Shown one piece after another: positions 43,615 to 52,799 of a stretch of DNA of 64,000 nt (its first letter is position 1; every line of letters begins with the position of its first letter). The stretch comes from Sandaracinaceae bacterium (GTDB lineage: Bacteria > Myxococcota_A > Polyangia > Polyangiales > Sandaracinaceae). Made by a program: the position numbers and the translations under genes. Location: assembly GCA_019637095.1 (NCBI GenBank), contig JAHBWG010000048.1, forward strand, positions 1-64,000, given 5' to 3'. Under the pieces are notes generated by a model, which saw nothing but the letters and a program-made list of their open reading frames with translations, was not told the origin of the DNA and made no database searches.

Positions 43615-45660
43615 ATGCATCGAGCCACCGCCACCGCCCTCGCGCTCCTCGCCTTCGGCTGCGCCGCCGACCCGCTCGCCGACGCGGTCGAGGAGACCGG
43701 CGTGGACGGCCCCTTCGAGGAGGTCCCCGAGGAGGGCAAGTACGACGGCACCGCGGTCAACGGCCCGCGGATCTCGGCGGGTGCCGCGACGGAGGTCTGG
43801 GCGGTCCGGCACGCGTGGAGCGACGTGACGACCGAGGCGGGCGTCGCGTGGGCGGCGAACAGCGGCCTGACGTTCGAGCAGAAGTTCGAGCGCTGGATCT
43901 CGACGATGGCGACCGAGGCGCGCCACCAGGGCGGCGGCCAGACCTTCGTGATGCGCACGCCGCACGGCGACCGGAGCTTCCACGCGCCGACCCTCGAGTG
44001 CGCGGAGGTCGCCTACTTCCTGCGCGCCGCGTTCGCGAGCTGGTACGGGCTGCCGTTCTTCATCACCGGCTGGGACGCGACCGGCCGCCAGACCATGTAC
44101 GCCGGCCACTTCGGCTTCGTGAACGCGAGCGGCGCGCGCGTCGGCAACTTCCCGAGCTTCCGCACCGCGTACCGCGACCACACGAGCACGTGGCGCGCCG
44201 GTCAGGCGTGGCCGAGCGACTCGCGCCTGCGCGGCCTGCGCCTCGGGACCGACGACACGGTCCACTTCCTCTCGACCGGCGGCGCGAGCGTCGGCGCGGG
44301 CGCGTACTTCGACGAGGTCTTCCTCAACAAGCGCGTCGGCTACTTCCTGCGCCTGCTCCTGCTCTACTTCGGCAGCGCGAACCTCGCCGACGGCGCCAAC
44401 ATGTTCCACGTGCGGCCCGAGGCGGTGCGCCCGGGCGACGTCCTCGTGCACCGCTGGCAGCGCCGCGGCATCGGCCACGTGATGCCGATCTTCCGCGTCA
44501 CGCGGCACTCGGCCGAGGCGCTCGAGGTCGCGATCGCGAGCGGCTCGATGCCGCGCCGCGAGCCGGTGTGGGAGGACCCGAACACCGCGCGCGGTCGCTT
44601 CACGACGAGCTACGCCGGCGGCCCGGGCGAGACGTCCGACGGCGACGCCTACGCGGCGCTCGGCGGCGGCGTCCGTCGCTGGCGTGCCCCGCGCCTCGTG
44701 AGCGGGCGCTGGCGCAACGAGGTGCTCGAGGCGGATCGCGCGGCGTTCATCGCGGACTCGGACCGCGACGCCATCGCCGCGCGCCCGGCGCGCTTCGATC
44801 AGCTCCTGCGCTCCCTCTCGACCGCGGAGCGCCGCGAGGTCGCGCTCGCGCAGATCGAGGCGGCGCGCGAGCACCTGCGCAACTACCCCGCGAGCTGCGC
44901 GGCGCGCGGGCGGCGCGAGGACGCGTTCGAGGCGCTCTACGGCGTGGTCGGCGGCGACCGCGCGAGCTTCGACGCGACCTACCGCACCCTCGAGGACTAC
45001 GTGCTCGCCGCGCTCGTGTACGAGCAGTCGCGCACCTGCTGCTGGAACCGCACGACGCGCGCGATGCACGGGGTGATCATGGACTACGCGCGGCTCGAGC
45101 AGGAGCGCGCGGATCGCGACGGGATGTGCGTGGCGCCGACCGTGTTCCGCGCCGAGACCGACGGCTACGCGCGCTGGGCCGCGCACGCGGCGACGATGGG
45201 CGTCGAGTGGCGCGCGTGGAGCGAGGACGAGGCGTGCTCGCAGCGCAGCGTGCCAGAGGACACCGTGGACGCCGCCCGCGGCGGGGCGGCGTGGTGCACG
45301 CTCGGGGCGCCGAGCACGCCGCCTCCCCCGCCCGCTGCGGGCGCGGGCTGCGACGCGACCGGCGGCGGCAGCCGCGCGACCGCCACGCGCCTCGGGCTCG
45401 CCTCCGCGCGCAACGCCGAGGTTTGCGGCGGCGAGGAGGACTGGTACCGCGTCGAGTCGACCGGCCGCGTCACCGTGCGCATCGACTTCGCGCACGCGGA
45501 CGGCGACCTCGACCTCGAGGCGGTCTCCGACGGCGGCGCGGTGCTCGCGTCGAGCGCGGGCGTGCAGAACCAGGAGACGGTCACCGCCACCGGCCCGTTC
45601 TTCGTGCGCGTCTTCGGCTACCGCGGCGCCGCGAACACCTACACGATCATCGCGCAGTAG
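43615..45660 (+). CDS. Lipoprotein with putative papain-fold domain and C-terminal PPC-like domain
   Basis: This 681-residue protein has a signal ending in LLAFGC (Cys16) and an acidic linker. A central region has APTLECAEVAYFLRAAFASW (a Cys at the head of a helix), AGHFGFVN, then RPGDVLVHRWQRRGIGHVMP with a conserved-looking His. This Cys...His layout and the RPGDVLVH phrase resemble NlpC/P60-like and transglutaminase-like hydrolases, so a cysteine hydrolase is a reasonable but unproven guess. After a Pro linker the last 100 residues match a pre-peptidase C-terminal domain (EVCGGEEDWYRVE; VRIDFAHADGDLDLE). ATG with GGAGG 8 nt upstream. Confidence 0.7.
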   Translation: MHRATATALALLAFGCAADPLADAVEETGVDGPFEEVPEEGKYDGTAVNGPRISAGAATEVWAVRHAWSDVTTEAGVAWAANSGLTFEQKFERWISTMATEARHQGGGQTFVMRTPHGDRSFHAPTLECAEVAYFLRAAFASWYGLPFFITGWDATGRQTMYAGHFGFVNASGARVGNFPSFRTAYRDHTSTWRAGQAWPSDSRLRGLRLGTDDTVHFLSTGGASVGAGAYFDEVFLNKRVGYFLRLLLLYFGSANLADGANMFHVRPEAVRPGDVLVHRWQRRGIGHVMPIFRVTRHSAEALEVAIASGSMPRREPVWEDPNTARGRFTTSYAGGPGETSDGDAYAALGGGVRRWRAPRLVSGRWRNEVLEADRAAFIADSDRDAIAARPARFDQLLRSLSTAERREVALAQIEAAREHLRNYPASCAARGRREDAFEALYGVVGGDRASFDATYRTLEDYVLAALVYEQSRTCCWNRTTRAMHGVIMDYARLEQERADRDGMCVAPTVFRAETDGYARWAAHAATMGVEWRAWSEDEACSQRSVPEDTVDAARGGAAWCTLGAPSTPPPPPAAGAGCDATGGGSRATATRLGLASARNAEVCGGEEDWYRVESTGRVTVRIDFAHADGDLDLEAVSDGGAVLASSAGVQNQETVTATGPFFVRVFGYRGAANTYTIIAQ

Positions 45661-45668
45661 CGGCCGCG

Positions 45669-47225
45669 CTACTCGAGCAGGCGCCGGACGACCTTGCCGC
45701 GGTCGTTGCGCGGGAGCGCGCCGACGAACGCGACCGCGTGCGGGAACTTGTAGCGCGCGAGCCGCTCCTTCGCGTGGACCTGCAGCGCCGCGGCGAGCGC
45801 GTCCGAGGGCGCGTGGCCCTCGCGCAGCACGACGAACGCCTTGGGCACCGTGAGGCCGCTGCCGTCGTCGACGCCGACGACGGCGGCCTCCCGCACCGCC
45901 GGGTGCGTGCCGAGGCAGTCCTCGATCTCGAGGGGGCTCACGAACATCCCGCGCACCTTCAACAGGTCGTCGCCGCGGCCGGCGTAGTAGAACCACTCGC
46001 CCTCGCGACGGAAGAGGTCCGCGCTGATCGTCCACGGCCGCTGGAACACCTCGTCGCTCTTGGCCTCGTCGCGCCAATAGCAAATCGCCTTGCTCCCGCC
46101 GCGGACCCACAGCCGGCCGATGTCTCCGTCGCCGACGTCCTGCCCGTCGGGGCCGACGACGCGCGCGTCGTAGCCGGGCACGAGCTTGCCGAGCGAGCCG
46201 GGTCGCACCTCGCCCGGGTAGTTCGTGATGTAGATGTGGAACATCTCCGCGCTGCCGATCCCGTCGAGGATCTCCGCGTGCGCCCAGCGCTCGGCCCAGC
46301 GCGCGTAGAGCGAGGGCGGCAGCGCCTCGCCGGCGCTCAGGCACATGCGCACCGAGCGCATCTCGGGCGCGTCGGCCTCGTCGACCATCTGCCGGATCAT
46401 CGCCGGCACGTTGGTCAGCACGGTGACCCCGTGCCGCTCGACGTGCTCGAAGATGCGCGCCGGCGTCGGCTTGTCCTCGAAGAGCACCGCGCGCCCGCCG
46501 ACGGCGAACGGGAACATCAGGTTGGTGCCGGTCGCGTAGCCGAAGAAGAGGCGCGAGACGGAGACGAACACGTCGTCCTGACGCAGGCCGAGCACGCGCT
46601 TGGCGTAGCACTCGGTGCTGTAGGGGAAGTGGCGGTGCAGGTGCACGGCGCCCTTGGGCTTGCCGGTCGTGCCGCTCGTGAAGAGCCAGCCCGCGACGTC
46701 GTCCGCGTAGGTGTCGGCGTTGTCGGTCGCGTCCGAGGCGCCGGCGAGCGCGTCCTCGAGGCGCTCGAACCCGTCGGGCAGCGGGCCGTCTGCGCCGGCG
46801 ACGAGGCGCGCGCGGCAGCGCGGGTGCCCGGCGAGCGCGGGCGCGAGCCGGTCGAGCGTGCGCGCGTCGCAGACGACGGCCTCGGCGCGCGTGTACTCGA
46901 GCAGGTAGTCGAAGTCCGCCTCCGTCGCGAGCGGGTTGCCCAGGCAGAACACGCCGCCCGCCTTCAGCGCGCCGAAGAACGCGGTCGCGAAGTCGATCCC
47001 GTCGTAGAGCACGAGCAGCACGCGGTCCTCGAGGTCGACGCCGCGCGCGCGCAGCGCGTGGCCGCAGCGGTCCGCGAGCGCCTGCACCTCGGCGTACGTC
47101 CAGCGCCGCTCGCCGACCTCGATCGCGACGCGATCGCCCATCCCCTCGCGCACGCGCGCGTCGAGGAAGTAGTCGGCCATGTTGAAGCGCTCGGGGAAGA
47201 CGGGCGGGAAGGGCGGTTCGCTCAT
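45669..47225 (-). CDS. Benzoate-CoA ligase-family acyl/aryl-CoA synthetase
   Basis: This 518-residue ANL enzyme has the opening FNMADYFLDARVREGMGDRV, a close match to benzoate-CoA ligases. The P-loop is FTSGTTGKPKGAVH (about residue 190), with SAGEALPPSLYARW and the hinge YAGRGDDLLKVRGMFVS. The C-terminal catalytic Lys lies in PRNDRGKVVRR. It makes acyl-AMP and then the CoA thioester. Aromatic acids are the likely substrates from family resemblance. The ligase, creatininase-family gene and acyl-CoA dehydrogenase pair are close but on mixed strands. ATG with TAGGCT (minus strand, 47234-47239) 8 nt upstream. Confidence 0.88.
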   Translation of the reverse strand: MSEPPFPPVFPERFNMADYFLDARVREGMGDRVAIEVGERRWTYAEVQALADRCGHALRARGVDLEDRVLLVLYDGIDFATAFFGALKAGGVFCLGNPLATEADFDYLLEYTRAEAVVCDARTLDRLAPALAGHPRCRARLVAGADGPLPDGFERLEDALAGASDATDNADTYADDVAGWLFTSGTTGKPKGAVHLHRHFPYSTECYAKRVLGLRQDDVFVSVSRLFFGYATGTNLMFPFAVGGRAVLFEDKPTPARIFEHVERHGVTVLTNVPAMIRQMVDEADAPEMRSVRMCLSAGEALPPSLYARWAERWAHAEILDGIGSAEMFHIYITNYPGEVRPGSLGKLVPGYDARVVGPDGQDVGDGDIGRLWVRGGSKAICYWRDEAKSDEVFQRPWTISADLFRREGEWFYYAGRGDDLLKVRGMFVSPLEIEDCLGTHPAVREAAVVGVDDGSGLTVPKAFVVLREGHAPSDALAAALQVHAKERLARYKFPHAVAFVGALPRNDRGKVVRRLLE

Positions 47226-47287
47226 GGCGCGGGAGCCTACACCGGCGCCCTCGCGCGCGGGTCGCCGAGTCCGCTACGCTGCGCTGC

Positions 47288-48061
47288 GTGAAGCCGAACC
47301 TGCTGCTCGGCGAGCTGACCTACGAGGAGGCCGCGCGCGCGATCGCCCGAGGCGCGGTCGCGTTCCTACCGGCCGGCGCGACGGAGGCGCACGGGCCGCA
47401 CCTGCCGCTCGAGACGGACGTGATCATCGCGCACACGGCCGCGCTGCGCGCCGCGCGCAGGCTCGACGCCGAGGGGCGCCCCGTCGTCGTGCTGCCCCCG
47501 CTCGCGTACGCGGTGACGGAGTTCGCCGCCGACTTCGGCGGCACGATCTCGCTCCCGCTCGAGACGGCGACCGCGCTCGCGCGCGACGTGATCCTCGGCG
47601 CCGTGCGCGCCGGCTTCGCGGGCGTCGTCGTGGTCAACGCGCACCTCGAGCCGGGCAACCTCGAGGCGCTCCGCGGGGCGGTCGCCCAGGCGCGCGAGCG
47701 CGGCGCGCGCGCGGTCTTCCCCGACGTGACGCGCAAGCCGCACGCGCTGCGGCTCGGCGAAGAGTTCAAGAGCGGCGCGTGCCACGCCGGCTCCTACGAG
47801 ACGAGCCTCGTGCTCGCCGCCGAGCCGTTCCTCGTGCGCGACCAGCGCGCGGCCTCGCTCGCGCCCAACCCCGCGTCGCTCTCGGTCGCGATCCGCGAGG
47901 GCAAGCGCTCGTTCCGCGAGGCGGGCGGGCCCGAGGCGTACTTCGGCTACCCCGCGGACGCGAGCGCCTCCGAGGGCGAGGCGCTCTACCGCGAGCTCGC
48001 CGACATCTTCGCGACCGCGGCGCGCGAGCTCCTCGACGAGGCGGCTACAGCCCCGCCGTGA
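47288..48061 (+). CDS. Creatininase-family hydrolase
   Basis: This 257-residue protein has the family signature LPAGATEAHGPHLPLETD (about 28-45) holding Glu, His and Asp metal ligands. It continues with VVVVNAHLEPGNLEAL and SGACHAGSYETSLVL, giving further His and Glu ligands. The family includes creatinine amidohydrolase, MftE of mycofactocin maturation and FAPy-type amidohydrolases, so the substrate is open. No mycofactocin genes are adjacent. GTG start with TACGCT (47275-47280) 7 nt upstream. The 3' end overlaps the convergent acyl-CoA dehydrogenase gene by 17 nt. Confidence 0.88.
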   Translation: MKPNLLLGELTYEEAARAIARGAVAFLPAGATEAHGPHLPLETDVIIAHTAALRAARRLDAEGRPVVVLPPLAYAVTEFAADFGGTISLPLETATALARDVILGAVRAGFAGVVVVNAHLEPGNLEALRGAVAQARERGARAVFPDVTRKPHALRLGEEFKSGACHAGSYETSLVLAAEPFLVRDQRAASLAPNPASLSVAIREGKRSFREAGGPEAYFGYPADASASEGEALYRELADIFATAARELLDEAATAPP

Positions 48062-49169
48062 AGCTCGGCAGCGCCGCGTAGCGCGCGACGTGGTGCTCCT
48101 CGTCGCCGAAGAGCGCCATCAGGACGCGCATGCGCTTGAAATAGAGGCTGATGTCGTGCTCGTCGGTCACGCCGATCCCGCCGTGGAGCTGGGTGCCCTG
48201 CGCGACGACGTAGAAGCCGCCGCTCGAGAGCTGCGCCTTGGCCGCGCTCACCGCGCGCTGCCGCTCGACGACGTCGTCCGAGCCCGCGCGCGCGTTGGCG
48301 AGGATCGACGTGCCCTTGAGCAGCTCGGTCGCGACGAACATGTCGACCGCGCGGTGCTGCAGCGCCTGGAACACGCCGATCGGCACGCCGAACTGCTTGC
48401 GCGTCTTGAGGTACTCGACGGTCATCCAGAGCACGGCCGTCGCGACGCCGACGCCCTCCGCGCACGCCGCCGCCGCCGCGTCGTCGAGCACGCGGGACAG
48501 CGCCGCGCCCGCCGCGCCCGGCTCGCCGAGCAGGCGCGCCTCCGCGCCCTCGAGCCGCACGCGCCCCGCGCGGCCGCCGTCCATCGTCTTGACGGTCTGC
48601 ACGGTCAGCCCGCGCGCGCCCTTCGCGACGTGGAAGAGCGAGATGCCCGCGTCGGCTCGCGCGCTCACGATCAGGTCGTCGGCCGCGTGCGCGCCAAGCG
48701 CCCAGACCTTCTCGCCGGTGATCGCCCAGCCCTCGCCGCGCCGCTCGGCGCGCGCCTCGATCGCCTCGGGGTCGTAGCGCGAGCCGCGCTCGGCCCACGC
48801 GAGCGAGATCACGCGCTCGCCCTCGATCATCGGGCCGAGCAGCTCCGCCTGCTGCGCCGCGGTCGCGCCATGCACGAGCGCGCGGCCGCCGAGCACCACG
48901 CTCGCGAGGTAGGGCTCGGGCACGAGCGTCTTGCCGAACTCCTCGAGCAGGATGGCCGCGTCGACCATCGTGCCGCCGAACCCGCCGGCCGCCTCCGGCA
49001 GCGGCAGGCCGAGCCAGCCGAGCTCGCCCATCTGCCGGTACACCGCGGCGTCCCAGCCCAGGGCCGAGTCGCGCAGCTCGCGCGCGCGCGCGACGGGCGA
49101 GTCCTTCTTCACGAAGGACGCCGCCGTCTCCTTGATCATCTTCTGGTCGTCGGTGAGCGAGAGGTCCAT
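48045..49169 (-). CDS. Acyl-CoA dehydrogenase, small-subunit type
   Basis: This 374-residue FAD enzyme belongs to the acyl-CoA dehydrogenase fold: MDLSLTDDQKMIKETAASFV, LGLPLPEAAGGFGG, YLKTRKQFGVPIGVFQALQH and QLHGGIGVTDEHDISLYFKR. The Q-x-HGG segment is conserved, but the mid-domain AWAERGSRYDPE replaces the usual TEPxxGSD loop, as in the smaller subunits of heteromeric PimC/PimD- or ChsE-type dehydrogenases. It follows the larger subunit by 3 nt, so the pair very likely forms an alpha2-beta2 enzyme introducing an alpha,beta double bond in a CoA ester. Ribosome site AAGGA lies about 9 nt upstream. Confidence 0.88.
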   Translation of the reverse strand: MDLSLTDDQKMIKETAASFVKKDSPVARARELRDSALGWDAAVYRQMGELGWLGLPLPEAAGGFGGTMVDAAILLEEFGKTLVPEPYLASVVLGGRALVHGATAAQQAELLGPMIEGERVISLAWAERGSRYDPEAIEARAERRGEGWAITGEKVWALGAHAADDLIVSARADAGISLFHVAKGARGLTVQTVKTMDGGRAGRVRLEGAEARLLGEPGAAGAALSRVLDDAAAAACAEGVGVATAVLWMTVEYLKTRKQFGVPIGVFQALQHRAVDMFVATELLKGTSILANARAGSDDVVERQRAVSAAKAQLSSGGFYVVAQGTQLHGGIGVTDEHDISLYFKRMRVLMALFGDEEHHVARYAALPSFTAGL

Positions 49170-49172
49170 GGC

Positions 49173-50363
49173 TCAGTCCTTCCCCACCTGCGGCAGCCCC
49201 AGGATGAGCTTCGCGATGATGTTCTTCTGGATCTCGTTGCTGCCGCCGTAGATGGTGGTGGCGCGGTTGTAGTTGAAGACGCTCGGCACCCAGTGCTCGT
49301 CGGGCGGCACGACGTCCGGCTCGTTGAACCAGCTCAAGGCGTTCTGCCCCATCGCGTCCATCGCGAGCTCGTAGGCCTGCTGGAGGATCTCGGAGCCGCG
49401 GAGCTTGAGGATCGAGCTCTCCGGGCCCGGCGCGTGGCCGAGCTGCGCGCCGGCGAGCGCGCGCAGGTTCGCCATGCGGTGCGCCTCGAGCTGGATCTCG
49501 AGCCGGGCGACCTTGGCGCGGAAGAGCGGGTCGTCGAGCAGCGTCGCGTCGCCGCACCGGGTCGCCTGCGCGATGTGCTTCACGCGCTGGATCGCGCGCG
49601 CCGACTGGCCGACCGCGGCGATGAGCGTGCGCTCGTGCCCGAGCAGCGCCTTGGCCATCGTCCAGCCCTGATCGACCTTGCCGACGACGTTCTCCTTCGG
49701 TACCCGCACGTTGTCGAAGAACGTGTCGCAGAACGCCGGCGTGTGACCGCTCGTGAGCATCGGCTTCACGGTCACGCCCTCGGTCTTCATGTCGATGAGC
49801 AGGAACGAGATGCCCGCCTGCTGCTTCACGCTCGGGTTCGTGCGGACCAGACAGAAGATCCAGTCGGCGTACTGTGCGTACGTCGTCCACGTCTTCTGGC
49901 CGTTCACGACGAAGTGATCGCCCTCGTCGCGCGCCTCGGTGCGCAGGGACGCGAGGTCCGAGCCCGAGCCCGGCTCCGAGTAGCCCTGGCACCACACCTC
50001 CTCGCCGCTGAGGATCTTCGGGAGGTAGCGCTCCTTCTGGGCCTTGGTCCCGAACTGGATGAGGAGCGGGCCGACCATCGCCAGGCCGAACGGGCTCAGG
50101 ATCGGCGCGCCCGCCGACTCGAGCTCCTCGGTGAAGATGAAGCGCTGCGCGACGCTCCAGCCGGGCCCGCCCAGCTCCTTCGGCCAGTGCGGCGCCACCC
50201 AGCCCTTCGCGTAGAGGATGCGGTGCCACTCCATCATCTCGTCCATGCCGAAGTGGCCGTCGACGGCCGCCTTCTCGGCGAGGTGGGGGGGCATGGCGGA
50301 GGCGACGAACGCGCGCACTTCCGCGCGGAACGCCTCCTCTTCGGGGGTGAACGACAGATCCAT
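49173..50363 (-). CDS. Acyl-CoA dehydrogenase, large-subunit type
   Basis: This 396-residue protein has APHWPKELGGPGWSVAQRF, the substrate/FAD loop CQGYSEPGSGSDLASLRT, then NGQKTWTTYAQYADW and IYGGSNEIQKNIIAK. Length and motifs fit the large subunit of PimC/PimD-like heteromeric dehydrogenases, which often act on bulky or dicarboxylic CoA esters, including sterol side chains in actinobacteria. ATG start; only 3 nt separate it from the small subunit. Substrate not determined. Confidence 0.92.
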   Translation of the reverse strand: MDLSFTPEEEAFRAEVRAFVASAMPPHLAEKAAVDGHFGMDEMMEWHRILYAKGWVAPHWPKELGGPGWSVAQRFIFTEELESAGAPILSPFGLAMVGPLLIQFGTKAQKERYLPKILSGEEVWCQGYSEPGSGSDLASLRTEARDEGDHFVVNGQKTWTTYAQYADWIFCLVRTNPSVKQQAGISFLLIDMKTEGVTVKPMLTSGHTPAFCDTFFDNVRVPKENVVGKVDQGWTMAKALLGHERTLIAAVGQSARAIQRVKHIAQATRCGDATLLDDPLFRAKVARLEIQLEAHRMANLRALAGAQLGHAPGPESSILKLRGSEILQQAYELAMDAMGQNALSWFNEPDVVPPDEHWVPSVFNYNRATTIYGGSNEIQKNIIAKLILGLPQVGKD

Positions 50364-50464
50364 GGCCGGGATCGATACCACGCCACGGGGGCGGCGCGAG
50401 ACCTCCATCGAATCGCCACATCCGGGCGACGCGGCGGCCTCCGCCGCCTCCCAGGCTGGGGTGC

Positions 50465-51685
50465 GTGGACCGACCGCCCGACGCCCCGCCTTCCCGCCTC
50501 GCGCGCGCCTCGCGCGCGGCCTTGTGCCTCGCCGTCGCGACCCTGCTCTGGGTCCCGGCGGTGCACCTGCTCTTCGAGGGTGACGCCGGCCCCGAGGGGC
50601 GGGCGCGCACGCGCCGCGCGCTCCTCGACGCGCAGCTCGCGCTCGCCGACGACGACGACGCGCGCGCCCGGGCGCTCGCGCGGATGCGCGCGGCCAACGC
50701 CGAGTGGGACTTCATGGGGCGCACGTTCCTCTCGCTCGCGCTCGCCAACCACGCGCTCGACGCTCCCGAGGATCGGGCGCGCGCGCTCGCGGTGATCGAC
50801 GCGCTGCTCGAGGAGACGCTGCGGCTCGAGGCGGCGCACGGCCAGGCGCACTTCCTGATGCCGTACGTGCACGCGGGGACGTTCCGCGACGCGAGCGGTC
50901 GCAGCGTGTTCGTCGACGGCGAGCTCGCGCTCGTGATGGCCGCGCGCCAGCGCGTCGAGCCGAGCGAGCGGTGGAGGGCCCCGCTCGCCGAGCGCGTCGC
51001 GCGGATCGCGGCGCAGCTCGAGCGCGGCCCGGTGCTCTCGGCCGAGAGCTACCCGGACGAGTGCTGGACGTTCTGCAACACCATCGCGCTCGCCGCGCTG
51101 CGCACGAGCGACGCCGTCACCGGCGACGATCACGGGCGGCTGCTCGCGCGCTGGGTCGAGACGGCGCGGGCCGAGCTCGTCGATCCCGCGACCGGCCTGC
51201 TCGTGTCGAGCTACCGGCACGACGGGACGCACCTCGACGGCCCCGAGGGCTCGTCCATCTTCCTCGCGGCCCACATGCTCGAGCTGATCGACCCCGCGTT
51301 CGCGCGCGAGCAGTACGCGCTCGCGCGCGCGCACCTCGGCGTGTCGTTCGCCGGGTTCGGCTGGGCGCGCGAGTGGCCCGCGTCGTGGGCGGGCCCCGCC
51401 GACGTGGACTCGGGCCCGATCGTGCCGCTCGTCGGGGCGAGCGCCGGCGCGAGCGGGATGGCGCTCGTCGGGGCCGCGGCGTTCGGCGACGCGCGGTGGC
51501 AGACCGCGCTCCACGCCTCGCTCGCGCTCGCCGCGTTCCCCGTGCGCGACGGGCGCGGCCTGCGGTACGCGGCGAGCAACCAGGTCGGCGACGCGGTGCT
51601 GCTCTACGCGCTCGCGCTCGGGCCGCTCTGGCGGCGCGTGGGGCCGCCGCCGCCCGCGCCGGTGGCGATGGGAGGTGCGCGGTGA
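50465..51685 (+). CDS. Membrane-anchored alpha/alpha-barrel protein, linalool dehydratase/isomerase-like
   Basis: This 406-residue protein has one N-terminal helix (about 18-36). A helical domain follows with AEWDFMGRTFLSLALANHAL, HFLMPYVHAGTF and ESYPDECWTFCNTIALAALR. The paired Cys and the WDFMGRTF phrase resemble the linalool dehydratase/isomerase family, which hydrates or isomerises monoterpenols, but I cannot confirm the active-site residues. A terpenoid role would fit a strain rich in isoprenoid enzymes, though the sterol locus is 30 kb away. GTG start. The stop overlaps the next gene's GTG by 4 nt. Confidence 0.6.
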   Translation: MDRPPDAPPSRLARASRAALCLAVATLLWVPAVHLLFEGDAGPEGRARTRRALLDAQLALADDDDARARALARMRAANAEWDFMGRTFLSLALANHALDAPEDRARALAVIDALLEETLRLEAAHGQAHFLMPYVHAGTFRDASGRSVFVDGELALVMAARQRVEPSERWRAPLAERVARIAAQLERGPVLSAESYPDECWTFCNTIALAALRTSDAVTGDDHGRLLARWVETARAELVDPATGLLVSSYRHDGTHLDGPEGSSIFLAAHMLELIDPAFAREQYALARAHLGVSFAGFGWAREWPASWAGPADVDSGPIVPLVGASAGASGMALVGAAAFGDARWQTALHASLALAAFPVRDGRGLRYAASNQVGDAVLLYALALGPLWRRVGPPPPAPVAMGGAR

Positions 51686-51981
51686 AGCGCCGAGGTCGGG
51701 CGCGGGTCTCGCGGTTCGCCGTGGCGGCGCTGGCGGTCGCGCTCGCGATCGCGCTCGTCCACGGGGCGAGCGCGCTGTGCGGGCTCGGCGAGTGGGTCGG
51801 CGTGCTCAGCGGCACGCCGGTGCCCGGCGTGTCGCTCGAGGTCGCGGCGCTCGGCGCGGCCGTCCACGTCGCGAGCTGGCTCGCGCTCGTGGTGGTCGCG
51901 CCGGTCCTCGCCCTCGCCGCGGCGCTCGAGAGCGCGTCGCGCGCCGTCCTCGCGCGCGCCTCGCGCACGTCGAGCCCGTGA
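51682..51981 (+). CDS. Small two-helix membrane protein
   Basis: This 99-residue protein has hydrophobic segments at about 12-32 (FAVAALAVALAIALVHGASA) and 55-80 (AALGAAVHVASWLALVVVA). Basic ends suggest both termini are cytoplasmic. It starts at GTG in a GTGA overlap with the linalool-dehydratase-like gene, with GGAGG 7 nt upstream, so the two are translationally coupled. No family is recognised; it is plausibly a partner of the preceding protein. Confidence 0.65.
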   Translation: MKRRGRARVSRFAVAALAVALAIALVHGASALCGLGEWVGVLSGTPVPGVSLEVAALGAAVHVASWLALVVVAPVLALAAALESASRAVLARASRTSSP

Positions 51982-52073
51982 GCGCGCGAAGGACGTCGCG
52001 GCCGCGTCTCCGCGCGCGCTGGCGATAGCCTCGAGGAGCGCGCCGCGGCCGCCCTGACGCGGCCTCTCGCGGC

Positions 52074-52799
52074 TCACACCGGGGGAGCGTCGCGCCAGGC
52101 CTCGGGCGCCCACGCGGCGGGGTCGATCCCCGCGAGCGGCGGCGCGTCACTCGGCTCGAGCGTGGCGTCGAACACCTCGGCGAACACCGCCTCGAGCCGA
52201 TCGATCGCCTCGTCCATCGGCACCGCGCGGTCGAGCTCGCGTGTGAGCGAGGTGACGCCCTTGCCCTGGATCCCGCAAGGGACGATGACGCGGAACTGGT
52301 CGAGGTCCGTCGTCACGTTGAGCGCGAAGCCGTGCATCGTGACCCAGCGGCTGATGCGGACGCCGACCGCGCCGATCTTGCGGTCCTCGATCCAGGTGCC
52401 GTTGAGCCCCTCGATGCGACCCGCGCGCAGGCCATACGCCGCGGCGAGCTGGATCATGGTCTCTTCGAGGTCGCGCACGTAGCGGCGCACGTCCTTGCGG
52501 TCCGGCGCGAGGTCGAGGATCGGGTAGCCGACGAGCTGCCCCGGGCCGTGGTAGGTCACGTCGCCGCCGCGGCCGATCTCGTGCACTTCGAAGCCGAGGG
52601 CCGCGAGCCGCTCCGGCGCGTACAGGAGGTTCTCGCGCTTCGCGCCGCGGCCGAGGGTGATGACCTTCGGGTGCTCGAGCAGCAAGAGCGTGTCGGGCAC
52701 CGCGCCGCGGGTGCGCGCGCGCTGCAGGCGCTCCTGCAGCTCGTGCGCCTCGGCGTAGGGCACGAGCCCGAGGCGGTGGACGCGGATCCGACGCGGCAT
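52074..52799 (-). CDS. lipB: Lipoyl(octanoyl) transferase LipB
   Basis: This 241-residue enzyme moves the octanoyl group from acyl carrier protein to lipoyl domains. Signature RGGDVTYHGPGQLVGYPILD (77-96), Lys141 in DRKIGAVGV and the acyl-accepting Cys175 in VPCGIQGKGVTS are all present. The product modifies E2 subunits, which fits the 2-oxoacid dehydrogenase genes at 60.8-63.4 kb. ATG start with CTATGACT just upstream. It diverges from the MscS gene. Confidence 0.96.
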   Translation of the reverse strand: MPRRIRVHRLGLVPYAEAHELQERLQRARTRGAVPDTLLLLEHPKVITLGRGAKRENLLYAPERLAALGFEVHEIGRGGDVTYHGPGQLVGYPILDLAPDRKDVRRYVRDLEETMIQLAAAYGLRAGRIEGLNGTWIEDRKIGAVGVRISRWVTMHGFALNVTTDLDQFRVIVPCGIQGKGVTSLTRELDRAVPMDEAIDRLEAVFAEVFDATLEPSDAPPLAGIDPAAWAPEAWRDAPPV

